From assembly GCA_947561715.1 (NCBI GenBank), contig OX387202.1, positions 5,469,001 to 5,533,000 of the forward strand: a DNA stretch of 64,000 nt, given 5' to 3'. Under the pieces are notes generated by a model that did no database searches, had not been told where the DNA came from, and saw only the letters and a program-made list of their open reading frames with translations. Shown one piece after another: positions 25,301-35,909 of this stretch (its first letter is position 1; each line of letters starts with the position of its first letter). Both the position numbers and the translations under genes were made by a program. The stretch is from Ascidia mentula (lineage: Eukaryota > Chordata > Ascidiacea > Phlebobranchia > Ascidiidae).

Positions 25301-25913
25301 TGGACTGTGTATTTAGGGCACGACGGGAAAATTGGCGGAGGTTTGGGTGAAGAAGCCGAAAGGAATCCTGTAGGTTAAAAGTTGTTAATAATTTTATAAG
25401 GTTGTAGCTGGGCTGTCGATTGGGTACTGGGGGGTGTTTGTCCAAGGTAGGGTCAGTTACACAGTTAAAGTCACCAGTAAAAACAATGGGATGGGTAGAA
25501 GAAATGTAGGGGTAGAGAGAATCGAAGAATTTATTATTGAGTATGTAGTGATTTGTGCCAGAGGGTGCGTATATATTAATTAAGTGAAAGGTGTGGGTCA
25601 GGGTTGAAATGTTGGCCGCAATGATGCGACCGTCAGAGTCAGAAACGGAGTTAAGAATTCGAAGATTGTAGGAGTTTAGAAGAACTGCGACACCCCCGCA
25701 GGCTGGGCCTTTTAGAGGTGTCGAGTTTAAGAGGATGGGGCCAGAAGTCCATTCGGACTTCCACAGGGATTCGGTTTGGGGGGTAGGATGAGGTTCTTGA
25801 AGGCAAAAAATGTCAAAGTTTAAAGAGGAAAGGTACCGGAACAGGGCTTTTCTCTTGGGGGCTTGGCCAAGGCCGTTAACATTAAGGGTACATATCTTTA
25901 AATACGACGCCAT
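22364..25913 (-). CDS. LINE ORF2: endonuclease and reverse transcriptase, one frameshift
   Basis: The start chosen is the ATG at 25913 (MASYLKICTLNVNGLGQ), which begins an APE-type endonuclease with LQEPHP, NIYAPSG and FTGDFNCV. The reverse transcriptase follows with KTPGPDGLSIEFY, GIRQGDPLS and the catalytic AYADDVTLVV. The C-terminal part ends with a CCHC-like CYLCNSSLETFSHLFHNC motif. The reading frame changes once, near 24600 in an AAAACCCC run between the endonuclease linker and the RT, so this copy probably makes no full-length ORF2 protein. It acts in target-primed reverse transcription. It starts 92 bases after the end of ORF1. Confidence 0.9.
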
Positions 25914-26005
25914 TATAAAATTAACACAAGAAAACAAAAAAAAATAAAGTGGGTGCAACAGAAAGTAAACAAAGAACGGGACAAAATTAATGGGGTTGTG
26001 GTTGT

Positions 26006-27514
26006 TTAAAAACACGATGCATTAAAATCATCTGGTATCACTGCTTTACAATTACACACTAATTTCTCTCCCGGCGCAAGGTTGTAGCATGATCCATAAG
26101 TACACGCTATCAAAAGTCGCTGACATTTGATGTTCAGACAGCGTGAAGGGCTGAGGTAAGCCTCTTCTGAGGCCCAATTACCACATCTGCACTTAAGGTG
26201 CAAGTTGTTACAAAGGCATTTAATACTCTCGCCTGTTGTGTATGCTGTACTGCAGCAGGGTGTCTTCTTCGACTTTGGGGTGGTTGGGCTCTTCTTCCGT
26301 TTGCGGGAGCGAGCTTCCGTGAATCCTTCGTTGGGGTTTGACTTGGGGGTGGATGTTGCTGATGGAGTTGGTTGCACGCTGTTGGTTTGGGTTGGGGCGG
26401 TGTTAGCCAACACTGGCTTCGGCAAGCTGTGAAGCACCGCCTCTGGTGTCTTCAGTTGGCCTTGCACCGTTGTAGCGCTAGAGGGTTGCGCCTCTGATGG
26501 CTTCTTGCCGCTTTTGGTGACGTCATCCTTCACAGTCGGCGGCTCAGAGTCACCGACTTCAGCGGTCATTTCTTTGTATTGACCAGGTGTGACGTTAGTC
26601 ACCACAGTTGACGGAGGGGCGTCAGCGATATCAGCTGTCACCTTACAATTAACACCTGACTTAATGTTATCAATTGCCGTGTCTGGCACATGCAGGTGCA
26701 CAGGTGGCACGACTTCAGCTGATACTTCTGCGATGGGGTCTGGGGTAACATCACCTGCCAGACTTGACGTTGTGGCGTCGTGCGCTTTCGCCTCTGGCGC
26801 CTTCTTATCTTTACTTTCGTTGGGGTTGGCCGCGTCGGCTTGTACGTTCTGCGCGTTATCGTCGGTGTTGCCACCTTTTGCAGCTGCGGCCCGTTTACGG
26901 TCTTCTACGTGCTTCGCGAAGCTGGGGCAATCGCCTTTCGTGTGGCCCATTTCAGCGCAAAATTCACATTTTCTGGGCTGACCGTTATATTTAATTTCAA
27001 CAAATGTTCTACCGAGGCGTAGACGCTCGGGAATCGGATTCTCCCTTAACACTGAGGCCTTCATGACAATAACTCGTCTGCCTCCATATAGACCGAAGTC
27101 ATCAAAAAGCTTCCATCCGCGAAGTGTCGGGGCGTATTTCGAAAAATATGCAAGTAGAGATTGCATCGTGGCGCGCGGGGGGACCCTCGTTAAAAAAACC
27201 CGTTCCTCGTCCTCGCAGTGCGCGGTTGCGTAAACCGGTTTGCCACTTGCTCTTAACGTCATGGCTAAACTTCGGGCTTTCTCCATCGTCGGGCAAAAAA
27301 ATTTGACTCTGCCATTAGGGTATTGATAAATACCTTCTAGGGTATTTCGCCAGCGAACATTCAATTGGCGTAATAGTAGGTGTATTTCTGGACGTTTCAG
27401 GCCCGGATTAAAGCGGGCGTCCACTTCAAGATTTTCGTCTGTATCGAACGGATTAGTTCCTGGCACAGAAAGAGCCGCCACACTTGGCCCGGCTACAGCT
27501 CTGGCAAAATCCAT
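26006..27514 (-). CDS. LINE ORF1: RNA-binding protein with zinc knuckle
   Basis: Open for about 502 residues from the ATG at 27514 (MDFARAVAGPSVAA). Residues roughly 180-200 form a CCHC knuckle (CEFCAEMGHTKGDC). The middle is Ala/Pro/Thr-rich and low complexity. A basic stretch (KKSPTTPKSKK) and a cysteine-rich tail (CLCNNLHLKCRCGNW) follow. In LINEs of this type ORF1 packages the RNA into a ribonucleoprotein. It appears intact. Confidence 0.85.
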   Translation of the reverse strand: MDFARAVAGPSVAALSVPGTNPFDTDENLEVDARFNPGLKRPEIHLLLRQLNVRWRNTLEGIYQYPNGRVKFFCPTMEKARSLAMTLRASGKPVYATAHCEDEERVFLTRVPPRATMQSLLAYFSKYAPTLRGWKLFDDFGLYGGRRVIVMKASVLRENPIPERLRLGRTFVEIKYNGQPRKCEFCAEMGHTKGDCPSFAKHVEDRKRAAAAKGGNTDDNAQNVQADAANPNESKDKKAPEAKAHDATTSSLAGDVTPDPIAEVSAEVVPPVHLHVPDTAIDNIKSGVNCKVTADIADAPPSTVVTNVTPGQYKEMTAEVGDSEPPTVKDDVTKSGKKPSEAQPSSATTVQGQLKTPEAVLHSLPKPVLANTAPTQTNSVQPTPSATSTPKSNPNEGFTEARSRKRKKSPTTPKSKKTPCCSTAYTTGESIKCLCNNLHLKCRCGNWASEEAYLSPSRCLNIKCQRLLIACTYGSCYNLAPGEKLVCNCKAVIPDDFNASCF

Positions 27515-27894
27515 CTCGCAACAAAATTGTGTGTCAAATAAACAAAACACACGCTGGCCACTTGCCGCTCACCGCTACTACAAAGCAATATAGTAGCCCT
27601 AAAAAGGGCCGGGCTAACTAAACAAGTGACCTCAAGCCTCCTCTGCACTTTCATATAACGGTTAGCAATTCTCGTCTCGAAAGGAGTTCCAAATAATATG
27701 GTAAAGTCCTTTGATCACTGTCCTTCACCAACCAGAATATTAATAAACAGAAACGACTCGTAGAACAGAGTATACCTCGGAAAAGGCAATCTTTAGTAAA
27801 AGCCGAAAGATTTATGCGTGTGAAGAGAAACCAGAGTTTTACTCATAATCAATACAAATCATTTTAAGAAGGGTGGTCTATTTGTCGATGAAAT

Positions 27895-28492
27895 ACGATA
27901 AACCACTACGGACTTACGTAGTTCGATAGTGTTACATACGAAAAATTATGTGAACTAAAACAAAATTTTAAAACTAAAATGTTGTCGCACTGCCTGAGTA
28001 ACACAGCAGCATAATTTGTTAAGGGTTTAAAAATGATTGTAAACACCGTGATACTTGATCTGAACTCCGACCGTCGCTGTCACATGAAACTTTGGTCACG
28101 AATTCGCCTTCAAAATGTGGAATTGATTATATGAAAAATTATCAGTACCGCTGGCTATTGGAATAATTTTGTGCAGACTAATATGGTTCAAAATTTAAGC
28201 AAATTTCTGCTTATTAGCCGTGGATTAAACTAATAATGTTCCCTCCACTTCTTTTCAAACAACGCATGAATCAATATAAGCAATAATTCCTGCAGTTGTC
28301 AAAACGACTGCAATATAACAATTCTAAACAATAGAAGTAGTCATTGGTTTATTGTTTATTTTTATTACGATCGCCATAATCAGTGTAGTTACGAAAATAG
28401 TTGCAACGTGCTTGTTTACAATACAAGCCTAATTATATGTGCAAAAAAGCCAAGCCTAATTATGTTTATTATTTGAAACGTTTTGTCAACAT
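27895..28492. repeat. Right 0.6-kb direct repeat flanking the LINE
   Basis: Same orientation as 21386-21999. It lacks about 30 bases (the TGTTTGCCTCTAG block) and has a 7-base insertion. After GTCAACATAT it continues into unrelated sequence (ACAAAACAAC), whereas the left copy meets the LINE tail. Confidence 0.85.
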
Positions 28493-28700
28493 ATACAAAA
28501 CAACAAACAAAACATAATTTAAAGGATTATGATGAACAAATGAAAACTGAGATAGAAAAGAACAGAAAATAAATTAAAAATTAAAATTTTCGAATTTAAC
28601 TCATCTCCTGTTTGCTGTGGAATGTGTTCTGTTACCAAAACTATGTAATGCCGATAAGATAGCAAATTTCTTCTCACAAATCAAGACATTTATTTAGGTT

Positions 28701-29645
28701 TTATTTTTTGTGAGTAAGTCGGTGCTTTTTAAGTCCTCCCAACTGAATAAATGTTTTTTGGCAAACAAGGCATTCATATGGTCTTTCTCCGGTGTGGATG
28801 CGAACGTGTAGCTTTAAACTTGTTGATGTGGAAAATTGTTTCATGCAAACATTGCATTTATATGGTTTTTCTCCTGTGTGTGTCCGAGTGTGTATCTGCA
28901 GGTTACCCAAAGTTGTAAAATTTTTTTCGCAAACCTTGCATTTATGAGGCTTTATCCCAGTGTGAACTCTCATGTGATTTTTAAGATGAATTTTTAACCT
29001 GAAATCCTTTTCGCAAATCTCACATTTATTTGATTTCTCTCCTGTGTGAGTGAGGAGATGAACTTTAAGGCCATGTTTTCTACCGAAAAGTTTCTTACAT
29101 ACGTTGCACTGATGTTTCTTCTCCTTCGTGTGGGTTGCAGTGTGGTCCTTTAACGTCCCCGAATATGCGAACCTTTTTTCACATACGTCACATTTGTATG
29201 GCTTTTCTCCTGTGTGTGTCCGTAGATGTAGCCTTAAGCCTTCTTTTGTAAACTGTTTCTCGCAGATATTACAAGGGTATTTCTGAGACTTCAATCCAGT
29301 GTGAATCATCAAATGAGTCTTAAGCCTCCCATGTTGTATAAAGCTTTTGTCACAAACATCACATTTGTAAGGTTTTTCTCCAGTGTGGATTCTCATGTGA
29401 GTTTTGCATTGCGTACTTGTAGTGAATCTCTTTTCACAAACTTCACAATGGAAGGGTTTCTCTTTCGTGTGAGTACGAAGATGTTGCCCAAGGCTTCCAC
29501 TTTGACTGAATGTCTTTTCACAAACATTGCATTCAAATGGTTTTGCTCCCGTGTGACTTCGAAGGTGAACTTTAAGCGAACTTTTCGATTTAAATTGTTT
29601 CTCGCAAACATTGCACTGGAAAGACTTTTCTCCGGCATGGTTCAT
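28701..29645 (-). CDS. C2H2 zinc-finger protein, 11 fingers, intact
   Basis: A single coding exon of 314 residues starts at MNHAGEKSFQC. Eleven classical fingers follow in tandem with TGEKP-type linkers. Examples are QCNVCEKQFKSKSSLKVH, KCDVCDKSFIQHGRLKTH and KCNVCMKQFSTSTSLKLH; the last is ECLVCQKTFIQLGGLKKH. There is no KRAB, BTB or other added domain. An acceptor at 29667 (TTTCCAG) is followed by an in-frame TGA before the ATG, so upstream exons are noncoding leader. The product is probably a nuclear DNA-binding regulator. Its broken tandem copy lies at 34835-35622 and an older relic at 5600-6000. Confidence 0.92.
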   Translation of the reverse strand: MNHAGEKSFQCNVCEKQFKSKSSLKVHLRSHTGAKPFECNVCEKTFSQSGSLGQHLRTHTKEKPFHCEVCEKRFTTSTQCKTHMRIHTGEKPYKCDVCDKSFIQHGRLKTHLMIHTGLKSQKYPCNICEKQFTKEGLRLHLRTHTGEKPYKCDVCEKRFAYSGTLKDHTATHTKEKKHQCNVCKKLFGRKHGLKVHLLTHTGEKSNKCEICEKDFRLKIHLKNHMRVHTGIKPHKCKVCEKNFTTLGNLQIHTRTHTGEKPYKCNVCMKQFSTSTSLKLHVRIHTGERPYECLVCQKTFIQLGGLKKHRLTHKK

Positions 29646-29932
29646 CTTGTATATATGAGATTCTCACTGGAAACAAAAACATTTTGTTTGCAATTTTGCA
29701 CACATGCAAATTTTTGAAACACTCTTTTAGATTCTTTACCTTTATATCTTGCTCCAAGTGCGCAATTAGGAATTTCAATGATTTTTATTAACACGGATTT
29801 TATCTTTGCGAACTTTAAAAACACTCTGGAAGGAAAGTAAGGAATTTGCTGTGAAAACCTAGCTTATCATATATAGCATGACTAGTACTGTCAAGAATTT
29901 TAGTCTTGCTAAAGGCGATCAAATTATAGATT

Positions 29933-30088
29933 AAAAATGTACTGATCTTCTGGCATAAACGTACTGTATTCTTACGACGTTTCGTCTGCCATGCGTTTCG
30001 TCTGCAATACCTGATGAAGTCTCGCCGCATGGCAGAAAAAACGTCGTAAGAATACAGTACGTTTATGCCAGAAGATCAGTACATTTTT
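29933..30088. repeat. Hairpin of Penelope-type ends, about 50-bp arms
   Basis: Arms 29933-29982 and 30040-30088 are near-perfect inverted repeats (CTTCTGGCATAAACGTACTG and its complement). The loop holds CTGATGAAG followed by GCCGCATGGCAGAAA and ACGTCG, which resembles the hammerhead-bearing ends of Penelope-like elements. Duplicated in unit B at about 35910-36065. Confidence 0.75.
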
Positions 30089-30404
30089 AATTGCAATATG
30101 CCTGGCAGCAACAGGAATTTCCGATTAAATTATAGATTAAATAGTTGAAAACATTCACATGTTTTGTTTATTCGTTTCGGTAAAATCTAACGTTTCGGTA
30201 AAATCTTATGCCATCATCAGTTGAAAATAACGCATTTGGACGGGAATATATCCAGGAGTATATAGAGCTGGACTAACTGACGTCATAGATCGCAGAGAAG
30301 TCTTTCGTGGATGGTTGCGTCATGTATTATTGCTATCAGTCACCCAGAGGCGGAAAATACGCAGCAAACGGTGCAGAACGGTGTTTTTTGCGTCATCTCT
30401 ACAA

Positions 30405-30431
30405 CTGATGATGACAAGTTCTTGCCGAAAC
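30405..30431 (+). other. Hammerhead-like motif, Penelope-end relic
   Basis: CTGATGA, a 15-base stretch with paired ends (GACAAG / CTTGCC, one mismatch), then GAAAC. This follows the conserved hammerhead core order. Catalytic ability is not shown. A copy lies at 36382-36408, where GAAAC has become GATAC. Confidence 0.45.
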
Positions 30432-30711
30432 GTTTCAACGGCATGGGCATGTCTTTTTATTCTCAGAATTATGAGTAAATCCGTTAATAATGTTCCTAAC
30501 ATAGATTAAATTTCTTACTAGCACAAGTGAATTACCTCATGCCAAACTCTTTGGAAAATCAGTTTAATTGGGTCAGACAGTGCAGTTTGTTTATTTCAGT
30601 AACACCAGTCAAATTATGACATGTTATCGCACTGCCCGGGTGTTTGCCTCTATACAACAACATAATTTGTTCAGGGTGTCAAAATGGATATCCTTGTTCT
30701 CAACTTTCAAA

Positions 30712-31119
30712 TGACAGTTCCTGATGCAACGATCTTATAATGACGAAGCAAAAATATTGCTACGTCATCACCATCAAGGCAACGGCTGAGTTGTGGAATA
30801 TGTTCAATGCATGTGTGTGTAAGAAATTCCTATTTCCCATGTGATAAGTTAAAGTGCTAGTTCATGTTATAGTGCAAATTATATCCTCTGGTCTGGGCTG
30901 CCTGCATTACAGTCTAGCGTTTGGTCATTCTAGTCTTACTACTATCGCGTGACAAGTGCACGCTTTGCCTGCTTCGGTCCATCGTAAGGAACGGTTCACA
31001 TGGGACAGAAATTGCTTACACACACATGCATTGAACATATTGTACAGCACAGCTGTTTCCTTGATGATGAAGACGTAGCAATATTTTAGCTTGGTAATTA
31101 TAAGATCGTTGCACTGTCA
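30712..31119. repeat. Foldback element, about 120-130-bp inverted arms
   Basis: Left arm 30712-30843 and right arm 30997-31119 are imperfect inverted repeats sharing the ACACACATGCATTGAACATA block and ATAAGATCGTTGCA. A 153-base spacer separates them. Copied in unit B (about 36689-37094). Only the right-arm sequence begins the third copy at 56692. Confidence 0.8.
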
Positions 31120-31149
31120 CCTCAAACTATGGTCACGAAATCGCATTTG

Positions 31150-32060
31150 ACTGATTTTCGCCCGTAGATTAAACTAGTAATATTCTCTCTACAATTCAAA
31201 CTTCATCACTGAGTTAACAAACACTGTATGTGGTCAAGCATATCTTTGAGCAGGCGATCACTATTTTGTACCGGGGAAGGGGAAAAACAATCGTCTTTCT
31301 TATTTGTAAAGAACAATGCTTGGTTCTAGTATGAAGATAACGCTTACACCTAACAAGCGTTCTTGTCACTTATCTTACCCGATGATTATTCTCTGTTCCA
31401 ATTGATGTATTCTTATCAACCGCTGCCAAAATAATCAAGTTTTGCACGTTAGAAACCAGCACAAAGTAAACTTCCAGTTACAACATTGCTTTTGTGCAAT
31501 ACATAGAGTGTTCAACATTGCATAGTAAACTTTCTGCAGCATTTTGGGGTTTACAATATTCTAGACTGTTATTATAGGGTGACTATTATATAGGAAGTAA
31601 AATTTATACAACTTACATCGAGGCAGCAAATTTTTACAAACACCTGTAGTGATGCACGCTACACCACGATTCTACAAGGTAAAACATGACTTTAGCATAA
31701 CACAACAACATAACCTTTTCATGCTTTGTATATAACACAAAAATCATTGCAAATTCACTCAACCTTCAAAAAACCTTTACTTTGACCTAATAAAACGATC
31801 TTTAAAAAGTATGATAGAAAAGAACACAAGATTCCTCCAATGAACAATCATTTCTTGATACATGCTTATCTGCGATGGCCACTGTGCAACACGCATGTTT
31901 TCCAACCTAATTCCCTTCACAACTGGAAAGCAGACGGATTTAGGCTTTCCTGCAGAACTCCCAACAGCTTTCTGGCATCCGAAACGACGACAGACATTTT
32001 TTGTCGCACACTGTTGTGAACGCCTACTGTTTTCCGTTTGCTCATGACGCCCAATTATAG
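31150..32060. repeat. Dispersed repeat copy in unit A
   Basis: Same family as 7850-8830, sharing the TATTTTGTACCGGGGAAGGG, ACAAGATTCCTCCAATGAAC and GGATTTAGGCTTTCCTGCAG blocks. No gene seen here. A short TAAC tandem run follows near 32078. Confidence 0.75.
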
Positions 32061-32931
32061 ACGATTTCGACTTTAACTAACTAACTAACTGGTACTTAAC
32101 AGAAGTAGCTGTTATTCGCTCAATCACTAACGCGCTTGTTCACTTTAATTCCCGCCGCCTGATGGTCATGACCAGCGGGACTCCACACGAAACGGCGCAT
32201 TGAAACGCCGTTTCGTTCAGATACTTTAACACTTTAAAGACCAATGCAAAATGCGTCGGACGGTTGGAGTTCTTATGGAAAACAAAGGGGTTTAAAGGCT
32301 GTAGTTCAAACAGACCGATACGCTATTCCAAGCACACACGAATACTTCACTCAGATATCAGTTACATGTAAATTTTTTGTCATTTAACGTAGTTTATTTT
32401 TACCACAGGTAGCTGGTATTCATTCAACACCAGATGATCCCAGCTTTTATGCGTTTGACGTTTAGTTGAATAATCTCTGAGGTAATTTGTGTTTGCGATA
32501 TAATAAATACTGCATGTTGTTTGGTTGCGCAATGCTGTTTACATATTCAACCAACATTATAACAATGGGCATAAATACGATACGAACGGATGCTTGTGCC
32601 ATGGGCATTGTTCTAATATCCTGCAGTAGTTGTTGTTTACCGGGTTGTAATACGGGATATGATATATACAATAATAATGCGTTGCTTCGGTTTAACATAG
32701 CTGTGGTTGAAAGAGACTGCAGTCACAGGCACCTCGACAAGTTTAGACAACTTGATACGAATATACGAAGAGCGTAACATTGAATGGCAGAATTAGAACG
32801 CGACAATAAGTACATAACTTTTAGTGAGACACATCGTAATGACTGCATAAACGAATCTTAGTGTTTAGTTTTGTGTTGAGGGTAAGGTTACACTCATTGT
32901 AAAGGTAAATTTGGTTCAAATTATCTAGAAT
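32061..32931. other. Upstream region of the truncated trefoil-sushi copy
   Basis: Conserved in all three copies (38040-38903 and 57750-58612). It contains a cysteine-rich open frame without a convincing start or splice context. It may hold the promoter of the trefoil-sushi genes. Confidence 0.45.
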
Positions 32932-34808
32932 ATGCGTTTGTTCAATACTTGCGCCGTTGTCTGGTGCATGTTGTTGGTTTGCTGCTTTGAGACGGAAGCA
33001 TCTGGGAGGACTTGTGCTGTGTCGTATGCAAGAAGACAAGCTTGTGCGAGCAGCTTTATCACCCACACACAGTGTGAAAGAAGGTGGGAGTTGTCATGAT
33101 TGCTTTGTCGATAAAATATTCAATAATCTGAATAACTTGTTTCAAAACTCAATGTTTATACAAGCAGAGATTGCTGCTTTGACGAACAACCAAACGATCC
33201 GTTCATGCAATGTTACCGGAAAGGTAAGAAGTCTTAACATACGGGGTAATATATAAATGTGCTTGTGTGTGATATTGTTCTGGTGGTGGGTTATTCATAT
33301 TCTAACCGGGCACCCTGCGTCATCTTTCTTATATATTTGATTCTTTTGGGGATTTTAGTTATGCGCAGCTATACGACTTTATTACCTAACTAGCTAAACA
33401 GAGCTTTTATGGCGAGATATTTACGTGAGGGAAATTGTTGTTGAAATTTATGTGAGCTTCTCGCACGAACGCGCGATGGTAAGACAGCTTTGTCATTAAT
33501 TTTGATACCTATGGTAATGTATGTTTCTGATTACTTTGAACATTTGCCGTATTGCGAAAAAATCAGATAAGACGTTTTTGCTAAAACAAATGTTTGTTGT
33601 TTGAATATTTTTTCCGAGTAAAGGTAAATAAGGCTGCAACAATAGCTGCGTGGCAGCGGTAAAGTTCTAAAATTCGTGCAGATGAATGACACCAATCATC
33701 ACAACGTTGTTTGTAGCCTTTGCCAATTCACATATTATCTGTTAAGCTCAGGCCATGACCCAAATATAAGTTTTTGGTTTGAAAATTATTCTTCGCATAG
33801 AACATGGTCCACCATTTTTGACTAATTGTTTGTCCCTGCAGAACATTTTCCAATAGCCTATCAATAGTATATATCTTGGCCACTCTATACAAATAATCCC
33901 GGCACAACACACATTTTTGGGTATCAATACATGCCTTCTTGCTCTAACCACCTCAGGGACGGGTGATAAGGGATTACACCTTATCATGTCTGGCTACTAA
34001 ACCTAAGTTTTCACAAAGACTTAGCAATGATATTAACTCTAATATTTAGTTTATTTTTAAAAAAATTTAGGACGTGTGTAGTATTGTCGATGCAGACAGT
34101 GAACGAAACAAACGCTTCGTTTAAGTAAGATGTTTTGCATGCTTTTAAAATACCTCTGTGTAAAGCTTTGCTAACCATTTTTGTTCGGAAAGAAAGATAT
34201 TTCCAACAAACATGCCCGAAACGCTAGTTTAACCATGTCACGCATGAGGGAAATCCCCCTCATGAGAAAGGGCATCGGGGAGATCCCCATCGCCCTTCCA
34301 TGAGGTGGTTAGAGTATGTACATTGTTTTCGACATCTTTCCGTGAAAATGTCTCCTTTGAATGCAAATTATGACATATTTTTGATGAAAACTTTTTTTTT
34401 TTGCAAATACTATCAATAAATTCATGTTTAGATTCAACTTCCCTGCGATGTGAGGAAACAAACGTTCTGTGCGGTTCATTCTTTTTCCCATCAAGGTAAT
34501 ATGTGCAAAACTTGTTGTGTATACGTGGATTCCAGAATTCTTTTTGCAGGCGATTATGCCAGCTTTGGGGATGTTGTTGGAATGATGATAAAGAAGTCTG
34601 TAATTATCCTTCAAAATATGGTAAGATATTAAAAAAAAACGCTTTCTGACCTCGCCTAAAATAATTTGGAAACAACCTTCAGGAGACGATGTTTGTCCTA
34701 CTGTTATGTCGCAATAACACGTTTTGTGTGTTTATCCAGTGTGTGTTTCTCCTCCAACAACTGATTTTGGAATATTTTCAGTGAGTCTCCACATTTTTTG
34801 CATTTATA
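32932..34808 (+). pseudogene. Truncated first copy of the trefoil-sushi gene
   Basis: Exons match the intact gene: 32932-33083 (signal peptide MRLFNTCAVVWCMLLVCC and trefoil start), 33168-33223, 34432-34495, 34550-34620 and the start of the first sushi exon at 34740. The sushi exon is cut at about 34793 by the duplication junction, and no later exon follows. The second trefoil-like domain has lost a cysteine (FFCPSR in the intact copy is FFFPSR here). Splice sites of the remaining exons are preserved. It could at most yield a short secreted trefoil peptide. Confidence 0.85.
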
Positions 34809-34834
34809 TGGTTTGTTTCATGCAAACATTGCAT

Positions 34835-35622
34835 TTATCTGGTTTTTCTCCTGTGTGTGTCCGAGTGTGTATCTGCAGGTTACCCAAAGTTGTAAATTTT
34901 TTTTCGCAAACCTCGCATTTATGAGGCTTTATCCCAGTGTGAACTCTCATGTGATTTTTAAGATGAAGTTTTAACCTGAAATCCTTTTCGCAAATCTCAC
35001 ATTTATTTGATTTCTCTCCTGTGTGAGTGAGGAGATGAACTTTAAGGCCATGTTTTCTACCGAAAAGTTTCTTACATACGTTGCACTGATGTTTCTTCTC
35101 CTTCGTGTGGGTTGCAGTGTGGTCCTTTAACGTCCCCGAATATGCGAACCTTTTTTCACAAACGTCACATTTGTATGGCTTTTCTCCAGTGTGTGTCCGT
35201 AGATGTAGCCTTAAGCCTTCTTTTGTAAACTGTTTCTCGCAGATATTACAAGGGTATTTCTGAGACTACAATCCAGTGTGAATCATCAAATGAGTCTTAA
35301 GCCTCCCATGTTGTATAAAGCTTTTGTCACAAATATCACATTTGTAAGGTTTTTCTCCAGTGTGGATTCTCATGTGAGTTTTGCATTGCGTACTTGTAGT
35401 GAATCTCTTTTCACAAACTTCACAATGGAAGGGTTTCTCTTTCGTGTGAGTACGAAGATGTTGCCCAAGGCTTCCACTTTGACTGAATGTCTTTTCACAA
35501 ACATTGCATTCAAATGGTTTTGCTCCCGTGTGACTTCGAAGGTGAACTTTAAGCGAACTTTTCGATTTAAATTGTTTCTCGCAAACATTGCACTGGAAAG
35601 ACTTTTCTCCGGCATGGTTCAT
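34835..35622 (-). pseudogene. Broken zinc-finger copy
   Basis: Starts with the same ATG and first four fingers as the intact gene. An AAG codon after finger 4 has become TAG (near 35265), giving about 118 residues. Fingers 5-9 remain readable downstream in frame, and finger 10 is cut by the duplication breakpoint. The four-finger product could still be made, but the arrangement reads as a dying duplicate. Confidence 0.88.
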
Positions 35623-35909
35623 CTTGTATATATGAGATTCTCACTGGAAACAAAAACATTTTGTTTGCAATTTTGCACACATGCAAATTTTTGAAACACT
35701 CTTTTAGATTCTTTACCTTTATATCTTGCTCCAAGTGCGCAATTAGGAATTTCAATGATTTTTATTGACACGGATTTTATCTTTGCGAACTTTAAAAACA
35801 CTCTGGAAGGAAAGTAAGGAATTTGCTGTGAAAACCTAGCTTATCATATATAGCATGACTAGTACTGTCAAGAATTTTAGTCTTGCTAAAGGCGATCAAA
35901 TTATAGATT

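Larger units (their letters stand above)
22000..27894 (-). mobile_element. LINE retrotransposon of L1/Tx1-like type, near full length
   Basis: Minus-strand element with ORF1 (CCHC knuckle), ORF2 (APE endonuclease plus RT), a 3' untranslated region with tandem repeats and a poly-A tail (T run at 22003-22018 on the plus strand). The 5' boundary is placed where the flanking repeat begins (27895) and could lie up to about 300 bases further inside. Assignment to the L1/Tx1 group rests on the endonuclease start and the zinc knuckle in ORF1. It is otherwise tentative. Confidence 0.85.
28838..34811. repeat. Tandem duplication unit A (about 5.97 kb)
   Basis: Collinear with 34812-40735 at an offset of 5977 bases, falling to 5892 after small deletions. 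It includes most of the zinc-finger gene, hairpin and foldback repeats, and the first exons of a trefoil-sushi gene. Exons and introns look equally similar, so the duplication is recent. Confidence 0.92.

Noticed and set aside
29301-29717. 138-residue open frame on the plus strand of the zinc-finger gene
   Set aside because: It is antisense to the 11-finger protein and arises from the repeated finger codons.
32487-32777. Cysteine-rich 96-residue open frame repeated in all three units (also 38459 and 58168)
   Set aside because: It does not begin with ATG, has no splice context tying it to the gene, and its conservation is explained by recent duplication of the whole region.
32957-33256. 99-residue open frame overlapping the signal-peptide exon
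   Set aside because: It is a shadow frame. The spliced trefoil model in the other frame explains the cysteines and the splice sites.
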